DNA of 46,887 nucleotides. Source: Bacteroidales bacterium. GTDB lineage: Bacteria; Bacteroidota; Bacteroidia; Bacteroidales; F082. Position numbers and translations under genes: made by a program. Below are positions 19,237-26,241 of the stretch, in pieces; within the stretch, counting starts at the first letter, position 1, and each line of letters starts with the position of its first letter. The notes beneath the pieces are model-generated. The model was not told the DNA's origin. It made no database searches and worked only from the letters and a program-made list of their open reading frames with translations. The stretch is from positions 1 through 46,887 of the forward strand of contig JAFZDU010000112.1 in NCBI GenBank assembly GCA_017561025.1, written 5' to 3'.

Positions 19237-19647
19237 ATGGAAATTCAAGGTAAAGTAGTTCGTTTAGGTAGTTTGACCGAAGGAACAAGTGCTCGCGGAG
19301 CATGGAGAAAACAGGAACTTATTATTGAAACAATTGAGCAATATCCAAAACAGGTTTGCTTGGTATGCTGGGGCGACAGAGTCGTTGAAGCTCAAAACTT
19401 CACACCAGGACAGACAATCAAGGCTCAAATCAGCATCGAATCAAGAGAATTCAATGGTAAATGGTATACAGATGTAAAGCCTTTCAGATTTGATCTCGAA
19501 AATGCACCTCAACAAAATCAGCAATTTCAACAGCCTATGATGCAACAACCAACAATGCCTCAACAGCAGTTTGCATCATTTGAACAAAATAATATTCCTG
19601 TAACAGATTATTTTGAAACAGACAATGGCGATGATTTGCCATTCTAA
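19237..19647 (+). CDS. DUF3127 OB-fold protein with SSB-like C-terminal tail
   Basis: 136 residues. The N-terminal ~88 residues (MEIQGKVVRLGSLTEGTSARG...ESREFNGKWYTDVKPFRFD) fit DUF3127, a Bacteroidetes family with a beta-rich, probably OB-type fold. A Gln/Met/Pro-rich linker follows (~90-113), then an acidic end, DNGDDLPF at 129-136, strikingly like the tip of single-stranded DNA-binding protein (DDDIPF) that docks repair and replication enzymes. This suggests a nucleic-acid-binding protein that recruits partners as SSB does; the family has no established function that I know of. Own promoter and own terminator. Confidence 0.8.
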   Translation: MEIQGKVVRLGSLTEGTSARGAWRKQELIIETIEQYPKQVCLVCWGDRVVEAQNFTPGQTIKAQISIESREFNGKWYTDVKPFRFDLENAPQQNQQFQQPMMQQPTMPQQQFASFEQNNIPVTDYFETDNGDDLPF

Positions 19648-19667
19648 ATTCTAAGAATACAAATAAC

Positions 19668-19697
19668 AAAAAAAGACGCTATAAAGCGTCTTTTTTG
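19668..19697. terminator. Bidirectional rho-independent terminator
   Basis: GACGC (19675-19679) pairs with GCGTC (19686-19690), extended by the flanking A-run and T-run. It serves both the DUF3127 gene and the convergent DUF4831 operon. Confidence 0.85.
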
Positions 19698-20789
19698 TTA
19701 TTCCTTGATGATTGATAGTATTTGGCCGTTATTGGTGTCAAAAGTCAATTTCATCTTATTCATTGGAATCAAGCTTACATTTCCTAACTGACTTAGCTTA
19801 ATTCTGCTTTCATATATTTTCTTTTCTCCAGACATTATCTGCATTGTGACATTTGCTGGGTTTCTATAGAACAGCTTGTTATTGTATGTCGTGTTCTCTA
19901 TCTCATCTTTTGATAATTTGTTGACATGTGAACTAATTGCAATGTCTGTGAAATTAATTTTGATAGTTTCCCCTGCTTTGTTGTTAAATCCTTCTGTCTC
20001 AGAGAATTTTCCTATTGTTATTGCATTCTTGTTTTCTTCAGGAATTATATAAAATGTTTGTGTGTATTCTTCCTTGATTGTTTTTCCGACAAACATGCTT
20101 AAATATTCATTTTCTAATTCTTTGATTTGATCTACCATATAATTGATGGTATTTCCATAGTTTACTTCTTGATATCCTGTGATCAAGTCAAAATATGCTA
20201 CACGAAGATTCTTTATTTCTTCTATTATTGACATGGCAATTTCTTCTTCTGTCAATTTTGAACTTGATGCAGATTCTTCGTCATCATCATCTTCTTCTAT
20301 AGTTGGAATATAATAGAATTCTGATAATTGACAGTTGCTTGAAACAGCATTTTCAACAAATACAGTTTGTTTATTGTCAGTTTGATTTAGTATATGTCCG
20401 ACAGTTTGGATTATGCCTTCTGAATCCAATTCTATATTTATGTTAACGGATTCCTTGCTTTTTTCGTCGACTACAGTAGAAATGGCGAATACCATATTAG
20501 GATCAGCTTCTGTAAATGTATTGATGTTTACGCTTTTTATACTGTAAGTAGTTTTGTTTTCTTTGATAAAATGGTCGGTGTTAAGCATTTCTTTTGCGAA
20601 GGAGCTGTATTTTCCTTTAAAGTCGTGGCTTTTTTCGATTGTGAAATCTATTTTGATAATGTTACGTGGCAAATGATAATAAACAACATCAATGTCTTTA
20701 TTGTTGACGTTTTTTGCAAAATTTGTAACGTATTGTGCATTAGAGTTTAATGCGATAACTACAAAGAGTAATACTAATAACTTTTTCAT
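19698..20789 (-). CDS. DUF4831 family exported protein
   Basis: 363 residues from MKKLLVLLFVVIALNSNAQ, a signal peptide; the ATG seven codons upstream overlaps the symporter gene and is less likely. Matches the DUF4831 pattern: an N-terminal YHLPRNIIKIDFTIEKS strand region, a middle acidic low-complexity stretch (EEDDDDEESASSS), and a C-terminal GNVSLIPMNKMKLTFDTNNGQI. Presumably periplasmic; function unknown. Last gene of the gmhA-gmhB-symporter operon, 10 bases after the symporter stop. Confidence 0.8.
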   Translation of the reverse strand: MKKLLVLLFVVIALNSNAQYVTNFAKNVNNKDIDVVYYHLPRNIIKIDFTIEKSHDFKGKYSSFAKEMLNTDHFIKENKTTYSIKSVNINTFTEADPNMVFAISTVVDEKSKESVNINIELDSEGIIQTVGHILNQTDNKQTVFVENAVSSNCQLSEFYYIPTIEEDDDDEESASSSKLTEEEIAMSIIEEIKNLRVAYFDLITGYQEVNYGNTINYMVDQIKELENEYLSMFVGKTIKEEYTQTFYIIPEENKNAITIGKFSETEGFNNKAGETIKINFTDIAISSHVNKLSKDEIENTTYNNKLFYRNPANVTMQIMSGEKKIYESRIKLSQLGNVSLIPMNKMKLTFDTNNGQILSIIKE

Positions 20790-20799
20790 TTTTATAATT

Positions 20800-22272
20800 T
20801 TATTTAACATTTTCTTTTTTACTGCATGCCAATAATGCCATAAATGTCAGCAAACCATTGACAATTAAAATCTCAAATCCAAATTGATAGCCAAAGAATA
20901 TATCTTTTGAATATATGTTCAACAAGTAACTTATTATAGGAGAACTTATTGCAATAACTGGTACATATTGGTCTTTGACTTTTCTGTTTTTAACGAAAAG
21001 TCCGAATGAATAAAGCCCTAATAGTGGACCGTAAGTGTAGCCTGCTATTTCAAAAATTTTGTCTATAAGAGATTCGTTGTGAAATGGTCTGAACATTATG
21101 ATGACAAGAAGATATAAAAGTGCGAATCCAACATGTATAAGTTTTCTGTATCTGATCTTTTGCTCTTCTGTTATCTTCTCATTTTGATTGAAATGAAGGA
21201 AATCGAAGCAGAATGTTGTTGTCAATGCTGTCAATGTTCCGTCGGCGCTGGAGTAACCTGCTGCTATAAGGCCAATCATGAAAACGATACTTGTGAGTTT
21301 GTCAAGAGAAAATGCTACTGCCGGGAATATTTTGTCGTTAACCACTACTCCACTTCCGTTTGTTGGCAGTTGTATTCCTGTTTCATGTACGTAATATATA
21401 AGTGCAGCACCCAGTGACATGAATAAAACATTGACTATTACTAAGAAGAAACTTGAGGTAAGAACGTTTTTTTGTGCATCTCTCAAAGTTTTGCATGTAA
21501 GGTTTTTCTGCATCATATCCTGGTCTAGACCAGTCATTGTTATTGTAATAAAGGCTCCGCTAAGTATCTGCTTTACAAAGAACTTACTATGAGACCAGTC
21601 AGTCTCGAATAATTTTGTGTAACCTCTTTCTGTTGAAATCGACATCAATTCTCCGAAAGATATGTTTAATGTTTTGAGTATTATAACAACTGTCATTACG
21701 GCCGCTAGCAAAAGGAATGTAGTTTGCAAAGTGTCAGTCCATACTACAGTTTTGATTCCGCCTTTGAAAGTGTAAACCAATATCAGTGCAATGAAAATTA
21801 CAGCCGGTACCCAAAATGGAATTCCCCATGCTTTAAAGACAAATTCATATAGCACGAAGACAACCAGATACATGCGAATAGCTGAACCTATAAGTCGTGA
21901 TATTATGAATAATAAAGCGCCTGTCTTTTCTGACGATTTTCCAAACTTTATATCCAGATATGAATAAATCGAAGTGAGGTTTAATTTGTAGTATAAAGGT
22001 AGAAGCAGTAATGCTATTACAGCATAGCCTATTATATATCCCAAGACAATTCCGAAATATGTAAATTGTCCGGAATAGACACCTCCTGGGACAGACATGA
22101 AAGTCACTCCTGACAATGAGGCTCCTATCATTCCGTAGGCAACTACAAACCAAGGTGATTTTCTGTTGCCAGTGAAAAAAGAGTTGTTATTTGATTTTCT
22201 TGATGTCAGATGCGACACCAATAATATTAATAGTGTATATGCTATAAAGACTATGAGGATGAGATTTTCCAT
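20800..22272 (-). CDS. Sodium:solute symporter (SSS family)
   Basis: 490 residues with about 13 hydrophobic segments, the normal SSS architecture. Family signatures include MIGASLSGVTFMSVPGGVYSG near the N-terminus, GGIKTVVWTDTLQTTFLL in the middle and GLIAAGYSSADGTLTALTTTF with the sodium-site serines. It imports a small solute with Na+ across the inner membrane; the substrate cannot be told. It begins 2 bases after the gmhB stop, so it belongs to the gmhA-gmhB transcript, which hints at a sugar or sugar-derived solute but proves nothing. Confidence 0.9.
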   Translation of the reverse strand: MENLILIVFIAYTLLILLVSHLTSRKSNNNSFFTGNRKSPWFVVAYGMIGASLSGVTFMSVPGGVYSGQFTYFGIVLGYIIGYAVIALLLLPLYYKLNLTSIYSYLDIKFGKSSEKTGALLFIISRLIGSAIRMYLVVFVLYEFVFKAWGIPFWVPAVIFIALILVYTFKGGIKTVVWTDTLQTTFLLLAAVMTVVIILKTLNISFGELMSISTERGYTKLFETDWSHSKFFVKQILSGAFITITMTGLDQDMMQKNLTCKTLRDAQKNVLTSSFFLVIVNVLFMSLGAALIYYVHETGIQLPTNGSGVVVNDKIFPAVAFSLDKLTSIVFMIGLIAAGYSSADGTLTALTTTFCFDFLHFNQNEKITEEQKIRYRKLIHVGFALLYLLVIIMFRPFHNESLIDKIFEIAGYTYGPLLGLYSFGLFVKNRKVKDQYVPVIAISSPIISYLLNIYSKDIFFGYQFGFEILIVNGLLTFMALLACSKKENVK

Positions 22273-22274
22273 AT

Positions 22275-22811
22275 TTATAAACTTTTTGCAAAATCATAAA
22301 GTGAGTCGTATCTTGCATCTGGATTTAACTTTAATTCGTTGTCACCTACGAAAACAGTTTTCATTCCTGCGTTCATCCCAAATTCTATGTCTGAATTCAT
22401 ATCGCCAACCATTATTGATTTTGACAGATCTATGTCAGGAAAATCCTCTTTGGCAAAATAAGCCATTTTAGGACTAGGTTTTCTATAGTTGTCAACGACA
22501 GATTTCAACTGTGGACAGCAATATATTTTATCTATTCTACCGCCATTCCTTTCAATCTGCTGAATCATAAAGTCATGAACCTTATCCACATCTTCAATTG
22601 TCATCAGACTTTTGCCTATCCCCTGTTGGTTTGTCACTATTATGAGTCTTCTAAATCTGTCTTTAAAGATTTTAAAGGCATCAATTACGCCAGGAAGGAA
22701 TTCGAACTCTTCTATCTTTTTTACATATCCGTCAATAATCCTTACGTTAATGACGCCATCGCGATCAAGGAAAAGTGTCCAATCGTCCTTAATTATATTA
22801 TTCCAATCCAT
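22275..22811 (-). CDS. gmhB: D-glycero-D-manno-heptose-1,7-bisphosphate phosphatase (HAD-IIIA)
   Basis: 178 residues. HAD motif I is FLDRDGVIN at 14-22 (nucleophile Asp16, acid Asp18); motif II is VTNQQGIGK; motif III/IV is KPSPKMAYFAKEDF...MVGDMNSDIEFGMNAG. The RKPSPKM and IVTNQQGI stretches are those of GmhB/histidinol-phosphatase-like HAD proteins. It removes the 7-phosphate from heptose bisphosphate in ADP-heptose synthesis. It directly follows gmhA, the first enzyme of that route, which supports the call. The kinase HldE is not in the window. Confidence 0.88.
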   Translation of the reverse strand: MDWNNIIKDDWTLFLDRDGVINVRIIDGYVKKIEEFEFLPGVIDAFKIFKDRFRRLIIVTNQQGIGKSLMTIEDVDKVHDFMIQQIERNGGRIDKIYCCPQLKSVVDNYRKPSPKMAYFAKEDFPDIDLSKSIMVGDMNSDIEFGMNAGMKTVFVGDNELKLNPDARYDSLYDFAKSL

Positions 22812-22813
22812 GT

Positions 22814-23386
22814 TTATCTTGGGAAGATTGTTGATTCTATGATTTCACAAATAATATGTCCTACCATGATATGAGATTCCTGGATTCTAGGTGTGCATGT
22901 ACTTGGAACGTTGAGTAATACGTCACACATATCAGACATTTTTCCTCCGCTCTCCCCTGTCATTCCAATTATAGTCATGTCTTTTTCCTTGGCTGATTCA
23001 ATGGCTTTTATGATATTGCTTGAATTGCCAGAGGTGCTGATGGCTATAAGTACATCACCTTTTTTAGCTGATGCATCTACCATTCTTGAATATATTGCAT
23101 CGAAAGAATAATCGTTAGCCACAGCTGTGAGGTAACTGCTGTTTACGTGCAGCGCTTCTGCATTGAGTGGTTTTCTGTCATAATAAAAGCGTCCGCTGAG
23201 TTCTGCTGCAATATGTTGTGCGTCGGCAGCGCTGCCGCCATTGCCGCATAAATGAATCTTGCCACCATTTCGCAAGGAATTGATACATAGTTCGGCTGCT
23301 TTTTCTATTCGTTTAAGGAAATCAATGTCGGCAAGAATAGCTTCTTTTACTTTTATTGAATCTTTAATGATATTTTCGATGGACAT
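22814..23386 (-). CDS. gmhA: Phosphoheptose isomerase (SIS domain)
   Basis: 190 residues, the usual GmhA length. CGNGGSAADAQHIAAELSGRF (47-67) and ISTSGNSSNIIKAIESAK are the SIS-fold phosphosugar loops, and the C-terminal TPRIQESHIMVGHIICE carries the GmhA-type Gln/His pair that binds zinc and catalyses. Converts sedoheptulose 7-phosphate to D-glycero-D-manno-heptose 7-phosphate in the cytoplasm for LPS-core or surface-glycan heptose. First gene of the operon gmhA-gmhB-symporter-DUF4831. Confidence 0.93.
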   Translation of the reverse strand: MSIENIIKDSIKVKEAILADIDFLKRIEKAAELCINSLRNGGKIHLCGNGGSAADAQHIAAELSGRFYYDRKPLNAEALHVNSSYLTAVANDYSFDAIYSRMVDASAKKGDVLIAISTSGNSSNIIKAIESAKEKDMTIIGMTGESGGKMSDMCDVLLNVPSTCTPRIQESHIMVGHIICEIIESTIFPR

Positions 23387-23399
23387 ATTACTTTTTTTT

Positions 23400-23408
23400 G
23401 CAAAAATA
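23400..23408 (-). promoter_or_regulatory. -7 box of the gmhA operon
   Basis: The minus strand reads TATTTTTGC, a TAnnTTTGC match 14-22 bases before the gmhA ATG, so the leader is very short. Confidence 0.55.
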
Positions 23409-23493
23409 ATAAAATTAAATCATAAAATTGCGGATATTTGCATGCATTTTCAAATGGATAGAAATGTAATTTTTAACAAAATATTTTTAGTTT

Positions 23494-23862
23494 ATGAAAG
23501 GAATTTATACTGTATTATTGTTAATTGTGTCAAACATCTTTATGACGTTTGCATGGTATGGAAACTTGAAGTTGTCAGAGATGAAGATCATGACAGATTG
23601 GCCTTTGATTTTGATTATTTTATGCAGTTGGGGCTTGGCATTCTTTGAATATTCATTTATGATACCAGCAAACAGAATTGGTTCTGAAATAAACGGCGGC
23701 CCGTTTTCCTTGGTTCAGCTTAAGGTTATTCAAGAAGTTATCTCATTGACGGTCTTTATGATTATCAGTGTGACTATTTTCAAGAATGAGACATTGAGAT
23801 GGAACCATCTGATAGGTTTCGGATTCTTGGTGTTGGCTGTTTATTTTATTTTCAAAAAATAG
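23494..23862 (+). CDS. DMT-family membrane protein (DUF486)
   Basis: 122 residues with four predicted membrane helices (3-22, 33-53, 73-95, 102-119). The segment CSWGLAFFEYSFMIPANRIGSEINGGPFSLVQLKVIQEVI is the conserved core of DUF486, a small branch of the drug/metabolite transporter superfamily. Inner membrane; substrate unknown. Diverges from gmhA and is followed 63 bases later by the acidic protein, which has its own -7 box. Confidence 0.88.
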   Translation: MKGIYTVLLLIVSNIFMTFAWYGNLKLSEMKIMTDWPLILIILCSWGLAFFEYSFMIPANRIGSEINGGPFSLVQLKVIQEVISLTVFMIISVTIFKNETLRWNHLIGFGFLVLAVYFIFKK

Positions 23863-23894
23863 ACAAAAACGATTCTTTTATTAAAAAAAAGATA

Positions 23895-23902
23895 TATCTT
23901 TG
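23895..23902 (+). promoter_or_regulatory. -7 box of the acidic protein gene
   Basis: TATCTTTG matches TAnnTTTG 24 bases before the ATG at 23926. No -33 element seen. Confidence 0.45.
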
Positions 23903-23925
23903 GAAAAATTTAAAAGTTAAGAGTT

Positions 23926-24312
23926 ATGAAATTTTACGATATTGATTCTGTGTTTATTTCCGGAAAATATGCCGGTGAAACCTTAGCAGAAGTCTTTGAG
24001 AAAGACCCTAAGTACATTAATTATTGTCAAGAAAACGATGACGATTTTTATGTCTCTCCAGAAGTTATGAAGGAATTGAGATCACTTGCTCGTGACCATA
24101 AATTGTTGACTCAGGATTTGGATAAGATGACCGATGATGAGTTGGCTGAATTCATGGAAGAAATGAACGATATCGATGTTTTTGATGAAAACAATTTCGA
24201 TGACGATTTCAACTGGGATGAAGAAGATGATATATTTGCTGAATTTGAAGATGAATATGATTTAGAAGATGAAGACTATAGCATTGAAGACTTCGAAGAT
24301 CAGATTTTCTAA
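23926..24312 (+). CDS. Small highly acidic protein with ExoX-C-like N-terminus
   Basis: 128 residues. Residues 8-35 (SVFISGKYAGETLAEVFEKDPKYINYC) follow the pattern FGKYKGKTLEEVxxxDPxYLxW of the C-terminal domain found after exonuclease X and in several DNA-associated proteins. From about residue 75 on, roughly half the residues are Asp or Glu, so the C-terminal half is probably disordered and could act as a DNA mimic or a protein-docking tail. No catalytic motif seen. Monocistronic, with its own promoter and a strong terminator. Function unknown. Confidence 0.65.
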   Translation: MKFYDIDSVFISGKYAGETLAEVFEKDPKYINYCQENDDDFYVSPEVMKELRSLARDHKLLTQDLDKMTDDELAEFMEEMNDIDVFDENNFDDDFNWDEEDDIFAEFEDEYDLEDEDYSIEDFEDQIF

Positions 24313-24327
24313 TAACCATAATGAAAC

Positions 24328-24357
24328 AAAAAAAGTCGTGATTTCACGACTTTTTTA
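24328..24357. terminator. Bidirectional rho-independent terminator
   Basis: GTCGTGA (24335-24341) and TCACGAC (24344-24350) form a 7-bp stem, flanked by an A-run upstream and TTTTTT downstream. It lies between the convergent acidic-protein and glycosyltransferase genes. Confidence 0.88.
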
Positions 24358-24358
24358 T

Positions 24359-25294
24359 TTATATCTTTTCTGCTATTCCGTATTGTTTCTTGTTTGCTGA
24401 ATTGGTTTGAATCAGTTCGGCAAGGAATCCTGTCAAGAAGAACTGACAGCCTATAATCATACATATCAACGCTAAATAGAATAACGGTCTGTCGGTCATG
24501 CCATAAACAGAGTGGAAAAGCTTTTCAAATACCAGATATGCACCCATTATAAAACCTGCAAGGAATAAAATAGTTCCAAGGCCACCGAACAAGTGCATAG
24601 GACGTTTTCCGAATTTGGATATAAAGGATATTGTAAGCAAATCCAAATAGCCTCTCACAAATCTGTTCATTCCGAATTTTGTGGTTCCGAACTTTCTCTT
24701 CTGATGGTGGACGACTTTCTCTCCAATATGACCGAATCCTGCTGCTTTTGCAATAACAGGAATATAACGATGCATCTCGCCGTATACCTCAATGTTTTTG
24801 ACAACATCGTTGCGATATGCTTTCAATCCGCAGTTGAAATCGTGCAACTTGATGCCTGTCATAAGACGTGTAGTAAAGTTAAAGAACTTTGATGGTATAT
24901 TTTTAGCGAATTTGGAGTCGTAACGTTTTTTCTTCCATCCTGAAACGAGGTCGTATCCCTTGTTCTTTATCATATCATAAAGTTCAGGAATCTCATCAGG
25001 ACTGTCTTGAAGATCAGCGTCCATAGTGATGACGACATCACCCTCTACTATTTTGAAGCCTTCGTTAAGAGCTGGCGATTTTCCATAATTTCTTCTGAAA
25101 CGAATTGCTTTGATGTTTTCGTTATTCTTTGATAATTCTTTGATGATATGCCAAGAAGCATCTGTAGAGCCATCATCGACGAAGACGATTTCGTATGAGA
25201 AATTGTTTTCGTTCATGACGCGTCTAATCCATGACTCCAATTCTGGAAGTGATTCTTCTTCGTTGAGAAGAGGTATTACAACAGAAATATCCAT
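24359..25294 (-). CDS. Family 2 glycosyltransferase (DPM1/ArnC-like), membrane anchored
   Basis: 311 residues from MDISVVIPLLNEEESLPEL. GT-A motifs: VIPLLNEEESL, FVDDGSTDASW, ITMDADLQDSPDEIPEL with the DxD-like metal site, and GFGHIGEKVVHHQKRKFGTTKFG. Two membrane helices at the C-terminus (~235-257 and ~272-300) anchor it in the inner membrane. Such enzymes usually move a sugar from a nucleotide donor to polyprenyl phosphate. It follows the DUF4199 gene, whose end it nearly touches, and has its own -7 box inside that gene. The acceptor is not known. Confidence 0.9.
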   Translation of the reverse strand: MDISVVIPLLNEEESLPELESWIRRVMNENNFSYEIVFVDDGSTDASWHIIKELSKNNENIKAIRFRRNYGKSPALNEGFKIVEGDVVITMDADLQDSPDEIPELYDMIKNKGYDLVSGWKKKRYDSKFAKNIPSKFFNFTTRLMTGIKLHDFNCGLKAYRNDVVKNIEVYGEMHRYIPVIAKAAGFGHIGEKVVHHQKRKFGTTKFGMNRFVRGYLDLLTISFISKFGKRPMHLFGGLGTILFLAGFIMGAYLVFEKLFHSVYGMTDRPLFYLALICMIIGCQFFLTGFLAELIQTNSANKKQYGIAEKI

Positions 25295-25301
25295 TATTCT
25301 T

Positions 25302-25769
25302 TTATTTTCTTTTTGCAAAGATAGCAAATATCAGTGAGTATAATAGGGATAAAATAATATTAATTAAAAACATCGATAGTGAAACTGCTGTTGGTGACAT
25401 GAAACGTTGCAGTGTTTCGTTATTGATGTTGTTGAAAAGATCTATTCTTGACTCTAATATGGAGTTATACGCGAAATATAATGCTGTGCTTAAAATGATG
25501 GCGGACAATATTCCTGAGAAGAATGACATTGAGAAAGCTGCTCCATACGAAAACTTGTTCCAAACGAATTTTTGTTTGAAATAAATTGTGGTTACTGTGG
25601 AACCTAGCAATGGAATCAGATATATCAATGAAAAAACAAACGATTGCTGCACATAGAAAAACCAATATAAAATAAAATAAACCACTGAGGACAAGATGCC
25701 TATTGAGAATCCTGCTGTTAATATTGTTGACCAATATTGTTTTTTCGTGTATGTGGGTTCTATGAGCAT
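25302..25769 (-). CDS. DUF4199 family membrane protein
   Basis: 155 residues from MLIEPTYTKKQYW. The longer frame from 25817 was rejected because its first 16 codons lie within the SRP RNA gene. About four hydrophobic helices, with KFVWNKFSYGAAFSMSFFSGILSAIILSTALYF typical of DUF4199, a Bacteroidetes-specific inner-membrane family. It is next to a GT2 glycosyltransferase. Function unknown. The start is about 15 bases downstream of the SRP RNA end, so part of its transcription may be read-through from that strong promoter. Confidence 0.78.
   Translation of the reverse strand: MLIEPTYTKKQYWSTILTAGFSIGILSSVVYFILYWFFYVQQSFVFSLIYLIPLLGSTVTTIYFKQKFVWNKFSYGAAFSMSFFSGILSAIILSTALYFAYNSILESRIDLFNNINNETLQRFMSPTAVSLSMFLINIILSLLYSLIFAIFAKRK
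25315..25323 (-). promoter_or_regulatory. -7 box for the glycosyltransferase, inside the DUF4199 3' end
   Basis: The minus strand reads TATCTTTGC, a full TAnnTTTGC match 21-29 bases before the GT2 start. It lies in the last codons of the DUF4199 gene. Confidence 0.5.
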
Positions 25770-25784
25770 AATAGATATAAAAAA

Positions 25785-25877
25785 AGGTAAGCTTGATATC
25801 GCACCGCTCAACCACATACCCTTGCTACCTTCCGGTCCTGGGGGATTCTGCAGGAGCTGGTCGTATAAGACTTACCC
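25785..25877 (-). ncRNA. ffs: Bacterial small signal recognition particle RNA (4.5S-type)
   Basis: The minus strand contains CAGGACCGGAAGGTAGCAAGG at about 25821-25841, the universally conserved apical loop region of SRP RNA that binds Ffh, within the hairpin CCAGCTCCTGCAGAAT...GGTATGTGG. The ends close on each other: GGTAAG near 25869-25874 pairs with CTTACC at 25786-25791. Length about 93 nt, the small bacterial form without Alu domain. A T-run (25780-25785 on the minus strand) follows the stem as terminator. The promoter directly precedes it. The ends are estimates within a few bases. Confidence 0.92.
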
Positions 25878-25880
25878 ACT

Positions 25881-25910
25881 GCAAAAATACAATTTTTTTT
25901 TATATTACAA
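25881..25910 (-). promoter_or_regulatory. SRP RNA promoter (-33 TTG, -7 TATTTTTGC)
   Basis: The minus strand reads TTG, 18 bases, then TATTTTTGC ending at 25881. This is a complete Bacteroidetes housekeeping promoter directly in front of the first base of the SRP RNA stem. Confidence 0.75.
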
Positions 25911-26031
25911 GCGTTTTTGTGATATTTTTTTAAACTTTTTTTAAAGTGCTGTATTTCTTTTAGTTCTAGTAAAATAAGGCCTTTCGAAAGCCTGGATATA
26001 TGAATTCTTTGGTTATTATGAATAAAAAAAA

Positions 26032-26052
26032 GTCGGTATTCACCGACTTTTT
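26032..26052 (-). terminator. Rho-independent terminator downstream of uvrB
   Basis: GTCGGT (26032-26037) and ACCGAC (26042-26047) form a 6-bp stem with a 4-nt loop, with A- and T-runs on both sides. It lies 190 bases beyond the uvrB stop, so it ends either the long uvrB mRNA or a separate small RNA. Confidence 0.8.
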
Positions 26053-26175
26053 CTCTTTGGTCAAACATTTATTTCTCTAATTTGAAAAGCACTGATATTA
26101 TCAAAACAAAAACAACAAAAAACAAATTTGTAATATCAGCATTGTTTGATCCTAAAACAACCAACCAATTTTGAT
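26053..26175 (-). ncRNA. Possible small RNA between uvrB and the SRP RNA gene
   Basis: On the minus strand a TATTTTTG box (26185-26178) precedes about 120 nt that end at the terminator at 26032-26052. Inside, CTGATATTA (26131-26139, read on minus) pairs with TAATATCAG (26092-26100), and a second complementary pair (ATCAAACAA with TTGTTTTGAT) crosses it, allowing a pseudoknot-like fold. No coding potential stands out. The -33 spacing is poor, so this could equally be the uvrB 3' untranslated region. No known RNA family recognised. Confidence 0.3.
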
Positions 26176-26241
26176 AACAAAAATACAAACTATTTTATTT
26201 AATATTTATTAACAAATAAGTTAACGGCACTGTTTCGTAAG

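Noticed and set aside
25770-25817. N-terminal extension of the DUF4199 gene
   Set aside because: These bases form the 3' half of the SRP RNA hairpin.
25808-26068. Minus-strand 86-codon frame before the SRP RNA
   Set aside because: It runs through a terminator and the SRP promoter and ends inside the RNA gene; no protein-like composition.
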